Positions 47,901-56,003 are shown, counted from the first letter of the stretch. The stretch: DNA of 64,000 bases from Cupriavidus sp. YR651 (GCF_900101625.1 NZ_FMYZ01000014.1:62001-126000); one strand, 5' to 3'. Translations and numbers: made by a program. The notes: generated by a model from the sequence alone, not told the origin.

Positions 47901-48151
47901 ACGACGGCTTTGCGCCGTATTTCATGGACAAGGGCGCACGCGGCGTGATTGGCACCGAATGCAAGACGCCGGCGCTGTTCGCCAAGGAATGGGCGGGACG
48001 CTTCTTCGAGCGCTTCCTGGCCGGCGAGCCACTGGGCGAAGCGGTGCTCGGGCTGCGCCGCGAGTTTCTCGAACAGCACGGCAACCCGATGGGCCTCCTG
48101 TATGCCGTGTATTGCGATGCGGACACGGCCATCCGGCCGGCATTGACATAG
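44936..48151 (+). CDS. Alpha/beta-hydrolase - CHAT protease fusion protein
   Basis: 1071 residues. The first 400 form an alpha/beta hydrolase with nucleophile S275 in LMGHSFGCIVV and an early VFVASHGWQGD oxyanion-type segment. A Pro/Ala/Ser-rich linker (about 455-550) follows, then a beta-rich middle domain (about 550-690, VTFVEEGLFAPDAREIVLTV). The C-terminal CHAT caspase-like domain (about 730-1065) has catalytic H929 in LYLYCHAVSKG and C979 in LVFINACESAEMSP, both intact. CHAT proteases in bacterial immunity cleave partner proteins, including gasdermins. The second CHAT gene follows after 21 bp. A predicted effector or initiator protease; the hydrolase substrate is unknown. Confidence 0.87.
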   Translation: MPIRQISGTDIDYFLILFDEAGKERPEADGTLLSDAIRARLADRTAPVTDVFVASHGWQGDVPAAIAQYDNWISAMASCGADLGDMADRRPGFNPMLIGLHWPSLPWGMETVPPEGAAVLSLDHEADIAMLASQLGDGPEARAAIDRILSYADVANTPTLTPAIEDDFATLFSVSGLRTGSSGGRPGADQDGFDPQAIVTQSESGEAGTDAGAGEPHLLGLGGKIKEAILSPLRQLSFWKMKDRARMFGETGAHALLDAMQVASPDAHFHLMGHSFGCIVVSGMVAGGAGTPALRRPVDTLFLVQGALSLWAYAADVPYAPGTPGYFRRILEQHLVRGPLVTTRSVHDSAVGKFYPLGAGVKGQFLLGDDFPKYGGIGAFGIQGEPATVDMPIASVDLPYDFSEGRIFNLEASNVIKNGDGPAGAHSDIAHPEVAHVFWAAAIAGLSNQANRGGESGGGGRILSPGVPFPASASPPPSPPVAVESPGISASPPPSVSRGAKAAPPPPPQAGFEGGLLGIDEPTAAATPGPAAVAPPSQPRWINAGFEGVDAGAPIVQGQWYTLAFDIDEVKRATAAAAVTFVEEGLFAPDAREIVLTVQVDTDDFDISGHVGQIRVPRAGKSFTKARFDVSPLKNGPCSLKATILKDGQFIQQMDLVFAVGQPGTPAAVTTRGRSLEGIAVLQPRDLSLQIYPGIGNSYECVVCGPVATRVRLPITPGLIDTFIVGARADLMKVVMYQDAQGKYLFQRGIDIPQEATDKALQIMARTGALLMMKLFEGAGAGDDVRAVGKALRQLSTDPRLRLKIQIVAETLPIPWSLLYMGDVSGKVPLDWNNFLGMRHIVEQIPLQNPMAVMEPEIASAPQLSVSLNFNAGIDAQMGADFVQSQRAFWTDRAGRIGVRVTDRATPDDFIGALGDPQTPDQILYLYCHAVSKGLTEAGGPGASSLALNEELISLNDLELRAPRDVRLAGKPLVFINACESAEMSPTFYDGFAPYFMDKGARGVIGTECKTPALFAKEWAGRFFERFLAGEPLGEAVLGLRREFLEQHGNPMGLLYAVYCDADTAIRPALT

Positions 48152-48172
48152 CGCGGCGCCGAGCCCCGGCAG

Positions 48173-51100
48173 GTGAACATGAAGCGTCAGGACAGTGCCA
48201 TGCGGCTCAGGGCCGCCCGGCAGGCCGGAGTGGGATCGGCGGCGGCGGGGCCCATGCGGGGCGCTGCCGGCGACCCGCCCGGCCAGCGCATGACGCTGGG
48301 GCAGAAGCGTCCCGTACTGTCCGGCGCGACGGCCTTGGCGCTGAAGATCGCCGCGCTGAGGGTGGAAGTCGTCAACGGCAACCTGATGTTCACCGATGAT
48401 CCGGTGCTCGTGGGCCACTACCGCGGCAGCGCGCTGGCCGGCACCGAGGCGGTGATGGACTGGCTGATGGGCAGCGCCATGTCCATGTCGATACGGCTCG
48501 GACGCTACCCGCACGACCTCAAGACGCAGCAGGTCTTTGTCAATGCCACGGCGGACAAGATCAATCCGTTGCGCAACATGCCGCGCCCCAGCGGCGTGGT
48601 GGTGGTGGGGCTGGGCGATGAGGGCCACCTGCGCGCCAGCGGACTGGCCGCTACCGTGCGTCTTGGCGTGATCGCCTGGGCGCAGCACCTTGCCGAGAGC
48701 ACCCCCGCGGCGGACGACGCGCCCGTCGTGCACGCGCCATTTACGGTTGCCGCATCGCTGGTCGGCAGCGGCGGCACGGGCATGTCTGCAGGCCAGGCGG
48801 CGCGCTCCGTGGCCGAGGGCGTGTGCGAAGCCAACCGCCTGCTCGCGGCAGCGGGATGGCCGTACGTGGAGCGCCTCAGCCTGGTCGAACTGTTTCTGGA
48901 TCGCGCGTCGGAAGCCTGGCGCGCGCTGCAGTTGCTGGATCAGGCATGCCCGGGCCGCTATGACATCCGGCGCTACATCCGTGGCAGCACGGGCGCGCTG
49001 CTGCGTCCGCTCGAATCGAGCTACCGGGGCGCGGATTTCGACCTGATCACGGCCGTGACGCAAACCGACGAGAACGGGGACTCGTCCATCGTCTATACGC
49101 TCGATACCCGGCGCGCGCGGACCGAGGTGCGCGCGGTGGCGGCCCAGGGCCGCCTGCTGCGCGAGCTGGTGACCGTGGCGTCGTCGAACACCGGTGACGA
49201 CGCCAGCGTGGGCCGCACGCTGTTCAAGCTGCTGGTGCCGCTGGAGATGCGGCCGTTCCTTGCCGGCGCCAGCGAGATGCAGATCGAACTGGATGCCGGC
49301 ACGGCGGGGATTCCGTGGGAACTGCTGGACAGCGGCAGGGATGCGGACGCGAGCGAGGATGTCGAGTACAAGCCGTGGGCCATCCGCGCCAAGTTGCTGC
49401 GCAAGCTGCGGACCCAGGAATTCCGGCGGCAAGTGGAAGACACCGGCCGGCTGGCGCCGATGCTGGTCATCGGCGATCCCTGTTCCGACGATCCGCGCTA
49501 TCCGCTGCTGCCGGGTGCTCGGCGGGAAGCACGCGCCGTCTCCAAGCTGCTGTCAGGCAATTTCGGCGGGGTGAGCCGCGTCGAGACGCTCGTCGGCACC
49601 ACCGATACGGACCGTGGGCCCGATGCTCGCAAGGTGGTGGCCATGCTGCTGGACACCGACTGGGGCATCGTCCACATTGCCGCGCACGGGCAGCCCGCTG
49701 TCGAAACGGTAGGTGGGGGCGGGGCCGGGGGAGGCGATTCGGGCGCAGCGGCCGCCACGCCACACACCGATAGCGCGACGCGCGCCGGCGGCATCGTGCT
49801 GTCGAACGGGACCTTCCTGGGGCCGGAGGAATTCGCCAAGATGCAGCGCGTGCCGGAACTGGTCTTCGTCAATTGCTGCTACCTCGCCCATACCGACACC
49901 GCCGCGCTGCTCGATACCCGACCCGCCGCGCCGTTTCATCGTCCGTACTTCGCGGCAAGCGTGGCGGACGGCCTGATCAAGATTGGCGTGCGCTGCGTGG
50001 TGGCGGCGGGATGGGCGGTGGACGATGCGGCGGCCGAGACTTTCGCCACCAGCTTCTACCAGGCGCTGCTTAATGGCCGCCGCTTCCTGGATGCGGTGGC
50101 GATCGCCAGAGAGGCCGCCTACCGTGCCAATCCCCGCAGCAATACGTGGGCCGCCTATCAGTGCTATGGCGACGCGGACTGGTGCCTGCCCGAATGGCGT
50201 GACCGGCAGGACCGTGGCGCCGGCGACCCTGCCGTGGACGACGAAGTCCGATTCGCCGCGGCGTACTCGGTGATTGCGTCGCCGCACGGCTTGCTGCTGG
50301 CAATCGAGCAGATCCAGACCGAGCTGCGCGTCAACGGTGCCGATATCGAGGAGTCCTGCAAGCGCCTGCGTTATCTGTACCGCAAGTTTGCCCAGCCCGA
50401 GCCCCGGTGGGAGCGCATGGGCGCGGTGGCGGAGGCGTTTGCGACGGCGTGGCGCGAAGCCGGCGACCTGGAGGAAGCCGTGGCGTGGTACCAGAAGGCC
50501 GTGACCGCCATCGACAGCAAGGCGACGATGTACGCGGCGGAACAGCTGGCCAATATGCAGGTGCGGCTGGCACTGCAGCGCGTGCGCGATGCCTCGGCAC
50601 GGGCCAGCGCGCAGTCGGCCTCCGGCAGCGCGCCGCAAGCCGCGTTGCTGCAACCGGTCATCGATGCCTCGCGTGCGCAACTGGTGGAGACGACGGCCAG
50701 CCTGGCGCGGCTGGTGTCCCTGCATTCGTCGATGGAAAGGCTGGCGCTGTGCGGCTCCGCCAGCAAGCGCCTGGCGATGGTGGAGCGCTTTGCCGGCTGT
50801 CGGGAAGCCGAAATCGCAGCCGTGGCCGAGGCCTTGCGCCTGTACCGGGCCGCCGAGGCGGCCGGCATTGCGCAGGGCGCGGGCAATGCGTTCTACGCGG
50901 TCATCAACCGGTGTTCGGCGGAGCTCGTGGCGCATTGGATGGAGGGCACCCCGGGCGACTATCAGGCGGACTGGGAGGGCCTGGTCAGGGCGTCGCCGGA
51001 GCGGAACAACGCCGAGCCCGATTTCTGGAGCCGCTCCGCGCTGACGGAGATATGGGTCTACCGCAGCGCCGCCGAACGAACGCTGGCGCGGGACCTGCCA

Positions 51101-51295
51101 TCGATCCTGAATGACCTCGGCAAGCTGCAGAGCCGACTGCCCGCCATCAACAACTGGCGCACCGTGCGCGACCAGGCCGATTTCGTGCTGTCCGAATACA
51201 TGCTGCATGCGGAGCCGGCGGAGAAGGCGGCGGCGCTGCGGCTGCAGCAGAGCCTGGAGCGCTGGGCGGAAGCCGGCGGAGCGAGGCGCGCGTGA
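48173..51295 (+). CDS. CHAT-domain protease with macro-like N-terminus and C-terminal helical repeats
   Basis: 1040 residues from a GTG at 48173 (ATG at 48179 also possible). The N-terminal 230 residues are an alpha/beta domain with VVVVGLGDEGHLRASGLAAT, which resembles the macro-like N-domain of M17 aminopeptidases (weak call). A CHAT domain follows (about 360-660) with H505 in VHIAAHGQP and C569 in FVNCCYLAHT, interrupted by a Gly/Ala-rich insert. The last 350 residues are TPR-like helices (GDLEEAVAWYQKAVTAIDSK). Its stop overlaps the next start (GTGA), so it is translationally coupled to the SLOG-like gene. Confidence 0.85.
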   Translation: MNMKRQDSAMRLRAARQAGVGSAAAGPMRGAAGDPPGQRMTLGQKRPVLSGATALALKIAALRVEVVNGNLMFTDDPVLVGHYRGSALAGTEAVMDWLMGSAMSMSIRLGRYPHDLKTQQVFVNATADKINPLRNMPRPSGVVVVGLGDEGHLRASGLAATVRLGVIAWAQHLAESTPAADDAPVVHAPFTVAASLVGSGGTGMSAGQAARSVAEGVCEANRLLAAAGWPYVERLSLVELFLDRASEAWRALQLLDQACPGRYDIRRYIRGSTGALLRPLESSYRGADFDLITAVTQTDENGDSSIVYTLDTRRARTEVRAVAAQGRLLRELVTVASSNTGDDASVGRTLFKLLVPLEMRPFLAGASEMQIELDAGTAGIPWELLDSGRDADASEDVEYKPWAIRAKLLRKLRTQEFRRQVEDTGRLAPMLVIGDPCSDDPRYPLLPGARREARAVSKLLSGNFGGVSRVETLVGTTDTDRGPDARKVVAMLLDTDWGIVHIAAHGQPAVETVGGGGAGGGDSGAAAATPHTDSATRAGGIVLSNGTFLGPEEFAKMQRVPELVFVNCCYLAHTDTAALLDTRPAAPFHRPYFAASVADGLIKIGVRCVVAAGWAVDDAAAETFATSFYQALLNGRRFLDAVAIAREAAYRANPRSNTWAAYQCYGDADWCLPEWRDRQDRGAGDPAVDDEVRFAAAYSVIASPHGLLLAIEQIQTELRVNGADIEESCKRLRYLYRKFAQPEPRWERMGAVAEAFATAWREAGDLEEAVAWYQKAVTAIDSKATMYAAEQLANMQVRLALQRVRDASARASAQSASGSAPQAALLQPVIDASRAQLVETTASLARLVSLHSSMERLALCGSASKRLAMVERFAGCREAEIAAVAEALRLYRAAEAAGIAQGAGNAFYAVINRCSAELVAHWMEGTPGDYQADWEGLVRASPERNNAEPDFWSRSALTEIWVYRSAAERTLARDLPSILNDLGKLQSRLPAINNWRTVRDQADFVLSEYMLHAEPAEKAAALRLQQSLERWAEAGGARRA

Positions 51296-51873
51296 GCCAC
51301 ACAGCGCCGGCAGCATCGCCAGTCCACGCGGTGGTCGCACTGGCCGGGCGGCGCATCGATGCCGCGGATGCGATCCTGTCGCGCTTTCCCCTGGCCAACG
51401 TCGAGCACGTCGCGGCACGGATTGCCGCCGAGCTGGAACGCGTGCAAGCGGTGGCGCTGGTGTGCTCGGCCGCCTGCGGGGCGGACCTCATCGCGCTGGA
51501 TACGGCCGCTATACGCCGGATCCGGCGGCGCATCGTGCTGCCGTTCGACGCACACCGCTTTGCCGAGACGTCGGTGCGGGACCGGCCGGGCGAGTGGATG
51601 GCAAGTTTCACGCGCCATATCGACAAGGCCGTGCAGGACGGCGATCTGGTGACGCTGCCCGGCTCGGGGGACGACGAACGCGACTACCTTGCGACCAATG
51701 CGGCGATCATCGCGCAGGCCAGCGCACTGGCGGGCACCTTCGTGCCCGTGGCGGCCCTGCATGCGTTTGCCGTGTGGGAGGGCGTGGCGCGCCCGGGCGC
51801 GGACACCACCGCTGCGTTCGTGTCCCTCGCCACGCAGCAGGGACTCCGCGTCACGACGATTCCGACGCGGTAA
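51292..51873 (+). CDS. SLOG-like nucleotide/ligand-sensor domain protein
   Basis: 193 residues, a single Rossmannoid domain. It shows an early VVALAGRRIDAAD, a central LVCSAACGADLIALDTA and RRIVLPFDAHRFAETSV, then DERDYLATNAAII. These match the SLOG superfamily, whose members bind nucleotides such as ADP-ribose derivatives or cyclic oligonucleotides, the kind of product TIR enzymes make. A GTG start overlaps the CHAT stop. It is likely the sensor of the module (inference). Assigned by pattern, so the exact family is uncertain. Confidence 0.65.
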   Translation: MSHTAPAASPVHAVVALAGRRIDAADAILSRFPLANVEHVAARIAAELERVQAVALVCSAACGADLIALDTAAIRRIRRRIVLPFDAHRFAETSVRDRPGEWMASFTRHIDKAVQDGDLVTLPGSGDDERDYLATNAAIIAQASALAGTFVPVAALHAFAVWEGVARPGADTTAAFVSLATQQGLRVTTIPTR

Positions 51874-51896
51874 GCGGCGTACGCCACGGCAGATGC

Positions 51897-51959
51897 CATG
51901 ACGCCAGCGTCATCCACCATGACGCCAGCGTCATCCGCCATGAAGCACGCGCCATCCGC
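51897..51959. repeat. Three 21-bp tandem repeats, each with internal dyad
   Basis: Units at 51897-51917, 51918-51938 and 51939-51959. The first two differ at one base and contain the perfect dyad ATGACGC-CA-GCGTCAT; the third is diverged. They fill the 90-bp gap between the SLOG-like gene and the convergent gene at 51964. They may fold into consecutive hairpins and act as a bidirectional terminator or mRNA-stabilising structure. Confidence 0.8.
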
Positions 51960-51963
51960 GCGG

Positions 51964-52743
51964 TTACAGGTCGGGCAACTGGCTGATAAAGGACTTGCTG
52001 TGCTGCGCGACGCGATTGCTGAGTTCGGGCTCCAGCGCGTCGAGCACCGCAAGGTTGATTTCGGCCTTGGAATCGTAGTGGGTGAGCTCCACGTCATTCT
52101 TCTTGGCCTTGAAGAACAACACCTGCGTCACCGCCGAGCCGGCCTTCAGCGCAAACGCCATCATCGAGACCACGAAGTGGCCGTCCGGCGACTGCTCCGC
52201 CAGCGCGACCTGGAAGCTGGAGACGTTGGCGGCGCGCGTCTCGCGGCTGAAGATCGTGATCCACGGCTTGGTGTCGTCCATGCTTGCCAGCGCGTCCAGC
52301 GTGGTATTGACCAGCGCGAGCGCACCGGGCGCCCCGGGGCCGAGCAGCAATGCCGCGACCGACATGATCGCCTTGTGGGTTTCGAAATTCTGGGTGCCTT
52401 CCACGTATTTCGTGGCAGTGCTCGTTTCCACCAGCCAGCCGATATTGGCCAGCACCGACACGTATTCCTTGTACCAGGCATCCACGTTTGACGGATCGCC
52501 GACCACGCGTCGGGCCACGAGTTGCGCCAGCAGCAGCGAGTTGGCCACGGCGCTGCGGCGCTCGGGCGGCACGCCCTTGGCAAAGGTCAGCACGCCGGAG
52601 CCCACCACGACAGCCTGGTCCTTGTCCGCTTCAAATGCGGGAGCTTCCGCATCGAGCAGCATCGGGCTCGTATCGGGGTCGACGGGCGGCAGCTTTACGT
52701 CGAGGAGAAATGTCCTGGCGCTTTCGATCGAGGCAGTTGGCAT
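51964..52743 (-). CDS. Hypothetical protein, 259 aa, at the end of the TIR/CHAT cluster
   Basis: Starts at 52743 after GGGAG; an open frame to 52824 lacks a start signal. Soluble, with no signal peptide. A central hydrophobic helical stretch (KAIMSVAALLLGPGAPGALA) and a beta-rich C-terminal half (HFVVSMMAFALKAGSAVTQV, LFFKAKKNDVELTHYD). I do not recognise a family. It is convergent with the SLOG-like gene and divergent from the metzincin-like gene. It could belong to the same locus; an immunity or pore role is speculation. Confidence 0.7.
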   Translation of the reverse strand: MPTASIESARTFLLDVKLPPVDPDTSPMLLDAEAPAFEADKDQAVVVGSGVLTFAKGVPPERRSAVANSLLLAQLVARRVVGDPSNVDAWYKEYVSVLANIGWLVETSTATKYVEGTQNFETHKAIMSVAALLLGPGAPGALALVNTTLDALASMDDTKPWITIFSRETRAANVSSFQVALAEQSPDGHFVVSMMAFALKAGSAVTQVLFFKAKKNDVELTHYDSKAEINLAVLDALEPELSNRVAQHSKSFISQLPDL

Positions 52744-53077
52744 GGCGGATCTCCCATTGCGCGCGAGGCCGGGGTGGCCCTGGTCTGTCCATAGTAGGTA
52801 AACGCGCGGCGCGGGCGCAGCCAAAGATAATCAGGGTTACCTCTCTGCGCCCATCTGTGTCGTTACCGATGATTGGTAGAGGCGGATCGGCTGCCATCTT
52901 CCGAGTGGAGGGAACTCGCATCTCCCGGGTGCAGTGAATGCACATACCGGCATAAAGATCCCGCGAAAGACGTCAAGCGGCCGCACCCGTTCGTGCGGCA
53001 GGTTTGAACCAGAAAAACTCGACAAGGTGTGACACCGGACCTATGTTCAATGTTATCCACGAAATCGGGGTGTAACG
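52744..53077. promoter_or_regulatory. 334-bp divergent promoter region with small palindromes
   Basis: It separates the hypothetical gene from the metzincin-like gene. It contains CCGCAC-N6-GTGCGG (52981-52998) and GGTGT-G-ACACC (53026-53036), the latter 41 bp before the metzincin start. Base composition is visibly less GC-rich than the flanks. No coding frame is convincing. Confidence 0.45.
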
Positions 53078-54901
53078 ATGATTGCGTTTATTCGCGCGAG
53101 TTTTCCCGGCACGCCTGCAAGCCAAATGTGGTCCGACACAGTCGCAACCAACTGGATGGATCCCAATATTCCGTTCAGCATGGCCCACTTCTGGAGGACC
53201 GCGACGTTTCAACAAGTCGATATGGCGAATGTCATTTTTCCTCCGGTTACGGTGAATGACCCGCGGACGGGCGCGGCCGATGATCGTGATCGGCTGGTGC
53301 GCGCGGTCCTGGTTGCCGTCGAGAACGCCAGTCATCCCAATTGGAATCAGTTCGACCGCTGCATCATCTTCTTCGCGCAGCAGACCGATTTATTCGGTGG
53401 CGGCGCGCACAAAGCGCCTAACGGCAAGCTGATTACCGCGGCGGTTTTCGATCTGCTGAGCGGGTTCGATCAGACTTGCCAGGAAGTCGGTCATGCGTTT
53501 GGACTGAGTCATGAGCTCGACGCCGCGTACAACGAATACGGCTGCCCTTACTCAATAATGAGTGCCGCGGCGGATTTCTCTTTCGACCGAGGGCCGAATC
53601 CCCTGTTGCCGGGCGTGCAGGGGCCTACGAACCCGGCAAGGATCGTTGGGCCGTACATTCCTGCCGCGCACCTGTACATCAATCAGTATCGCGCCGTGAA
53701 CCCGAATGGCGTGTTCAATCATCTTGATTCGGTGGAGTACGTTCCGGCCACCTATGCGCAGACACCCGTCAATGTGCGGTTGTACGCGCGCGACGTCGCA
53801 ATCGGGGCATGGCCAAATCGACGGAAAGTCCTGGTGGTCGTTCCGCCGAACGTGCCTGGTGGAGACACGCATTTCCTCGAATTACGCCGCAAGGATAGTT
53901 CCTACGACGCGGGTATCGGCAACGCATCGATCATCCTCCTCGCCGGGAACTTCTTTGTCGGCAGCGGTGCGGTACCGGATCCCGCTGCGGTCCGGCTTCG
54001 CTTCGTCGGTCGCATCGATCTCGAAGCAGCTGCAGGCGATCTCGATTTTCACTCATTCAGCGGGCACTTCGTCGTACGGGTGAGCGATTTCGCGCCCGGC
54101 TTCGCTTCGGTGAACCTAAGCATCGGCGGAGGAAATGCCTGGCAGGACTTCCGCATCACGCTCGAAGAAACGATGACCAACGTCCTGCCGGTTGGCACTG
54201 GTGATTGGCACAGGGCGCTCGTTGCGCCGTGTCCTATCGGAGCAACGCGTGAGTTCAACTTCCGGGTCAAGACCTTCCGGACCTTCCTGGTGCTTCAAGC
54301 TCGGTCAGCGGGCTACGAGGCGCCTGCCTATTCGTGGAAAGTCCACGGCATACCACTCAACCCAGCCGCCGGCAACACGCTGAATCTTCAAGTGCAATGT
54401 CGAGATAATTCCGGCCACATGATGAACGCGCCCGCGATGCACCCGGTGCAATGCACATTCACAGTCAACGGCGGACGGCTCGAACTTATGATCGACGGTG
54501 CACTCGCCGATATCGTTTTAGGGATCGAGGTCACGGTGAACGAATCGTCCCCGTCGGTGATGAAGAACTACTACCCCAGTCGAACCCTGTGGACCACTGT
54601 GCGCGCCGATAACTTGGCTATCGAATGGGATGGTGAGTACCAGGCCGCAGCAGAAGCTTGCTGGAGGCGTTTGAAGAAGCTGTCTAATCAGATTCCAGAA
54701 TTGGTTATCCCTCCTCACGGGAATCCTGGAGATCCGGATCCACCTTACTTCGAAAAGATTGGGGTACGCGAGCTGATCCGTGTTCTCGTAGCCAGTGATC
54801 CGTTTGTGGCGCGCACAGTGGCGGGTGTGGTTGCCGACAGGGCTGCTGTGTCGGTGGAACAGGTGCTGGAGGCAGCGCTGCGTAACACCAGGAACGCCTA
54901 G
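53078..54901 (+). CDS. Metzincin-like metalloprotease homolog with QExxH motif
   Basis: 607 residues, no classical signal peptide. Residues about 140-175 read QEVGHAFGLSHELD, spaced like HExxHxxGxxH of metzincins, with a downstream Met-turn PYSIMSAAADF. The first histidine is Gln. The remaining two-thirds are beta-rich (VRLYARDVAIGAWP, DTHFLELRRKDSSYD, FSGHFVVRVSDFAP) and suggest two or three beta-sandwich domains. The last 60 residues are helical. With Gln at a zinc ligand, the protein could be inactive or bind metal differently. Codon use is less GC3-biased than in flanking genes, which hints at recent transfer. Confidence 0.75.
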   Translation: MIAFIRASFPGTPASQMWSDTVATNWMDPNIPFSMAHFWRTATFQQVDMANVIFPPVTVNDPRTGAADDRDRLVRAVLVAVENASHPNWNQFDRCIIFFAQQTDLFGGGAHKAPNGKLITAAVFDLLSGFDQTCQEVGHAFGLSHELDAAYNEYGCPYSIMSAAADFSFDRGPNPLLPGVQGPTNPARIVGPYIPAAHLYINQYRAVNPNGVFNHLDSVEYVPATYAQTPVNVRLYARDVAIGAWPNRRKVLVVVPPNVPGGDTHFLELRRKDSSYDAGIGNASIILLAGNFFVGSGAVPDPAAVRLRFVGRIDLEAAAGDLDFHSFSGHFVVRVSDFAPGFASVNLSIGGGNAWQDFRITLEETMTNVLPVGTGDWHRALVAPCPIGATREFNFRVKTFRTFLVLQARSAGYEAPAYSWKVHGIPLNPAAGNTLNLQVQCRDNSGHMMNAPAMHPVQCTFTVNGGRLELMIDGALADIVLGIEVTVNESSPSVMKNYYPSRTLWTTVRADNLAIEWDGEYQAAAEACWRRLKKLSNQIPELVIPPHGNPGDPDPPYFEKIGVRELIRVLVASDPFVARTVAGVVADRAAVSVEQVLEAALRNTRNA

Positions 54902-55124
54902 CACTTTGAGTACGGTCTACGCTTGCAGAGCGGAAATCCCGCCCGCGATATCGGGAGTGGCGCATGCAGGCCGTCGGGGCGGAAACGTTAGCCGACGACG
55001 GCCTCGATGCGCGCGAGCTCAGGCGGTTCCGCCTCGGATTGCGATCCCAGATGCCATCCCGGGTTGTTCACGATGACGTGTCTGACAAGTCAACGTCCGC
55101 CGAACATGCGCGAGAGGACGCGAT

Positions 55125-56003
55125 CTATTCCTTCACCGCCCCGGTCATCCCCGATACGTAGTACTCGACGAAGAACGAATAGATCACCGCCACCGGCAGG
55201 GACCCCAGCAAGGCGCCCGCCATGAGCGCTCCCCAGTGGTACACATCGCCTTCCACCAGCTCGGTGACGATGCCCACGGGAACGGTTTTCACCTCCGATG
55301 ACGAGATAAAGGTCAGCGCGTAGATGAACTCGTTCCATGACAGGGTGAACGCGAAGATGCCTGCCGAGATCAGGCCCGGCACGGCCAGCGGCAGGATGAT
55401 CTTGACGAGGATTTCCCAGCGCGTGGCGCCGTCGATCAGCGCGCACTCCTCCAGCTCGTACGGAATCGAGCGGAAGTAGCCCATCAGCAGCCAGGTGCAG
55501 AAGGGAATCAGGAAGGTGGGATAGGTCAGGATCAGCGCCCAGCGCGTATCGAACAGGCCGAGCTGGAACACGATCGACGCCAGCGGGATAAACAGGATGG
55601 ACGGTGGAATCAGATATGCCAGGAAGATGGCCAGCCCGACCTGTTTGGCGCCCTGGAAGCGCAGGCGCTCGATGGCATACGCCGCCAGCACGCTCGCGGC
55701 CAGCGAGGCGAACGTGGAGACCGTGGAGATAATCACGGTGTTGAGCAGCCAGGCCGGGTAAGGCGTGTTGAACAGCAGCTTCTTGAAGTGGGCCAGCGTC
55801 GGCGCCATCACCAGGAAGGGGTTGGCGCTCTGCATCAGCAACTCGCCATCCGGCTTGAACGCCGTGATCGCCATCCAGTAGAACGGAAACAGCAGCACGA
55901 ACACGAAGACGCCCAGCGGGATGTAGAGGGTGACCCAGCGTCGCGGAACGGACTGCAGGTAATCCATCCCTTGTTGCTCGGTATTGGCCGCCTTGGCTTT
56001 CAT
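55125..56003 (-). CDS. Sugar ABC transporter permease (MalG/UgpE-like)
   Basis: 292 residues with six TMs and the EAA loop ELEECALIDGATRWEILVKI of CUT1 permeases. The N-terminus IPLGVFVFVLLFPFYWMAIT and the middle LAYLIPPSILFIPLASIVFQ are typical. It is the last gene of the dehydratase-ATPase-SBP-permease-permease unit and overlaps the first permease by ATGA. The 223 bp between its stop and the metzincin-like gene stop show no further gene. Confidence 0.95.
   Translation of the reverse strand: MKAKAANTEQQGMDYLQSVPRRWVTLYIPLGVFVFVLLFPFYWMAITAFKPDGELLMQSANPFLVMAPTLAHFKKLLFNTPYPAWLLNTVIISTVSTFASLAASVLAAYAIERLRFQGAKQVGLAIFLAYLIPPSILFIPLASIVFQLGLFDTRWALILTYPTFLIPFCTWLLMGYFRSIPYELEECALIDGATRWEILVKIILPLAVPGLISAGIFAFTLSWNEFIYALTFISSSEVKTVPVGIVTELVEGDVYHWGALMAGALLGSLPVAVIYSFFVEYYVSGMTGAVKE

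Noticed and set aside
45926..49432. A 1168-codon open frame on the minus strand under the CHAT genes
   Set aside because: It mirrors the high-GC codons of the plus-strand genes, is His/Arg/Gln-rich without domains and has no start signal. The sense strand has clear catalytic motifs.
51897..51959. Possible short CRISPR array
   Set aside because: The 21-bp units are directly adjacent with no spacers and no cas genes are present.
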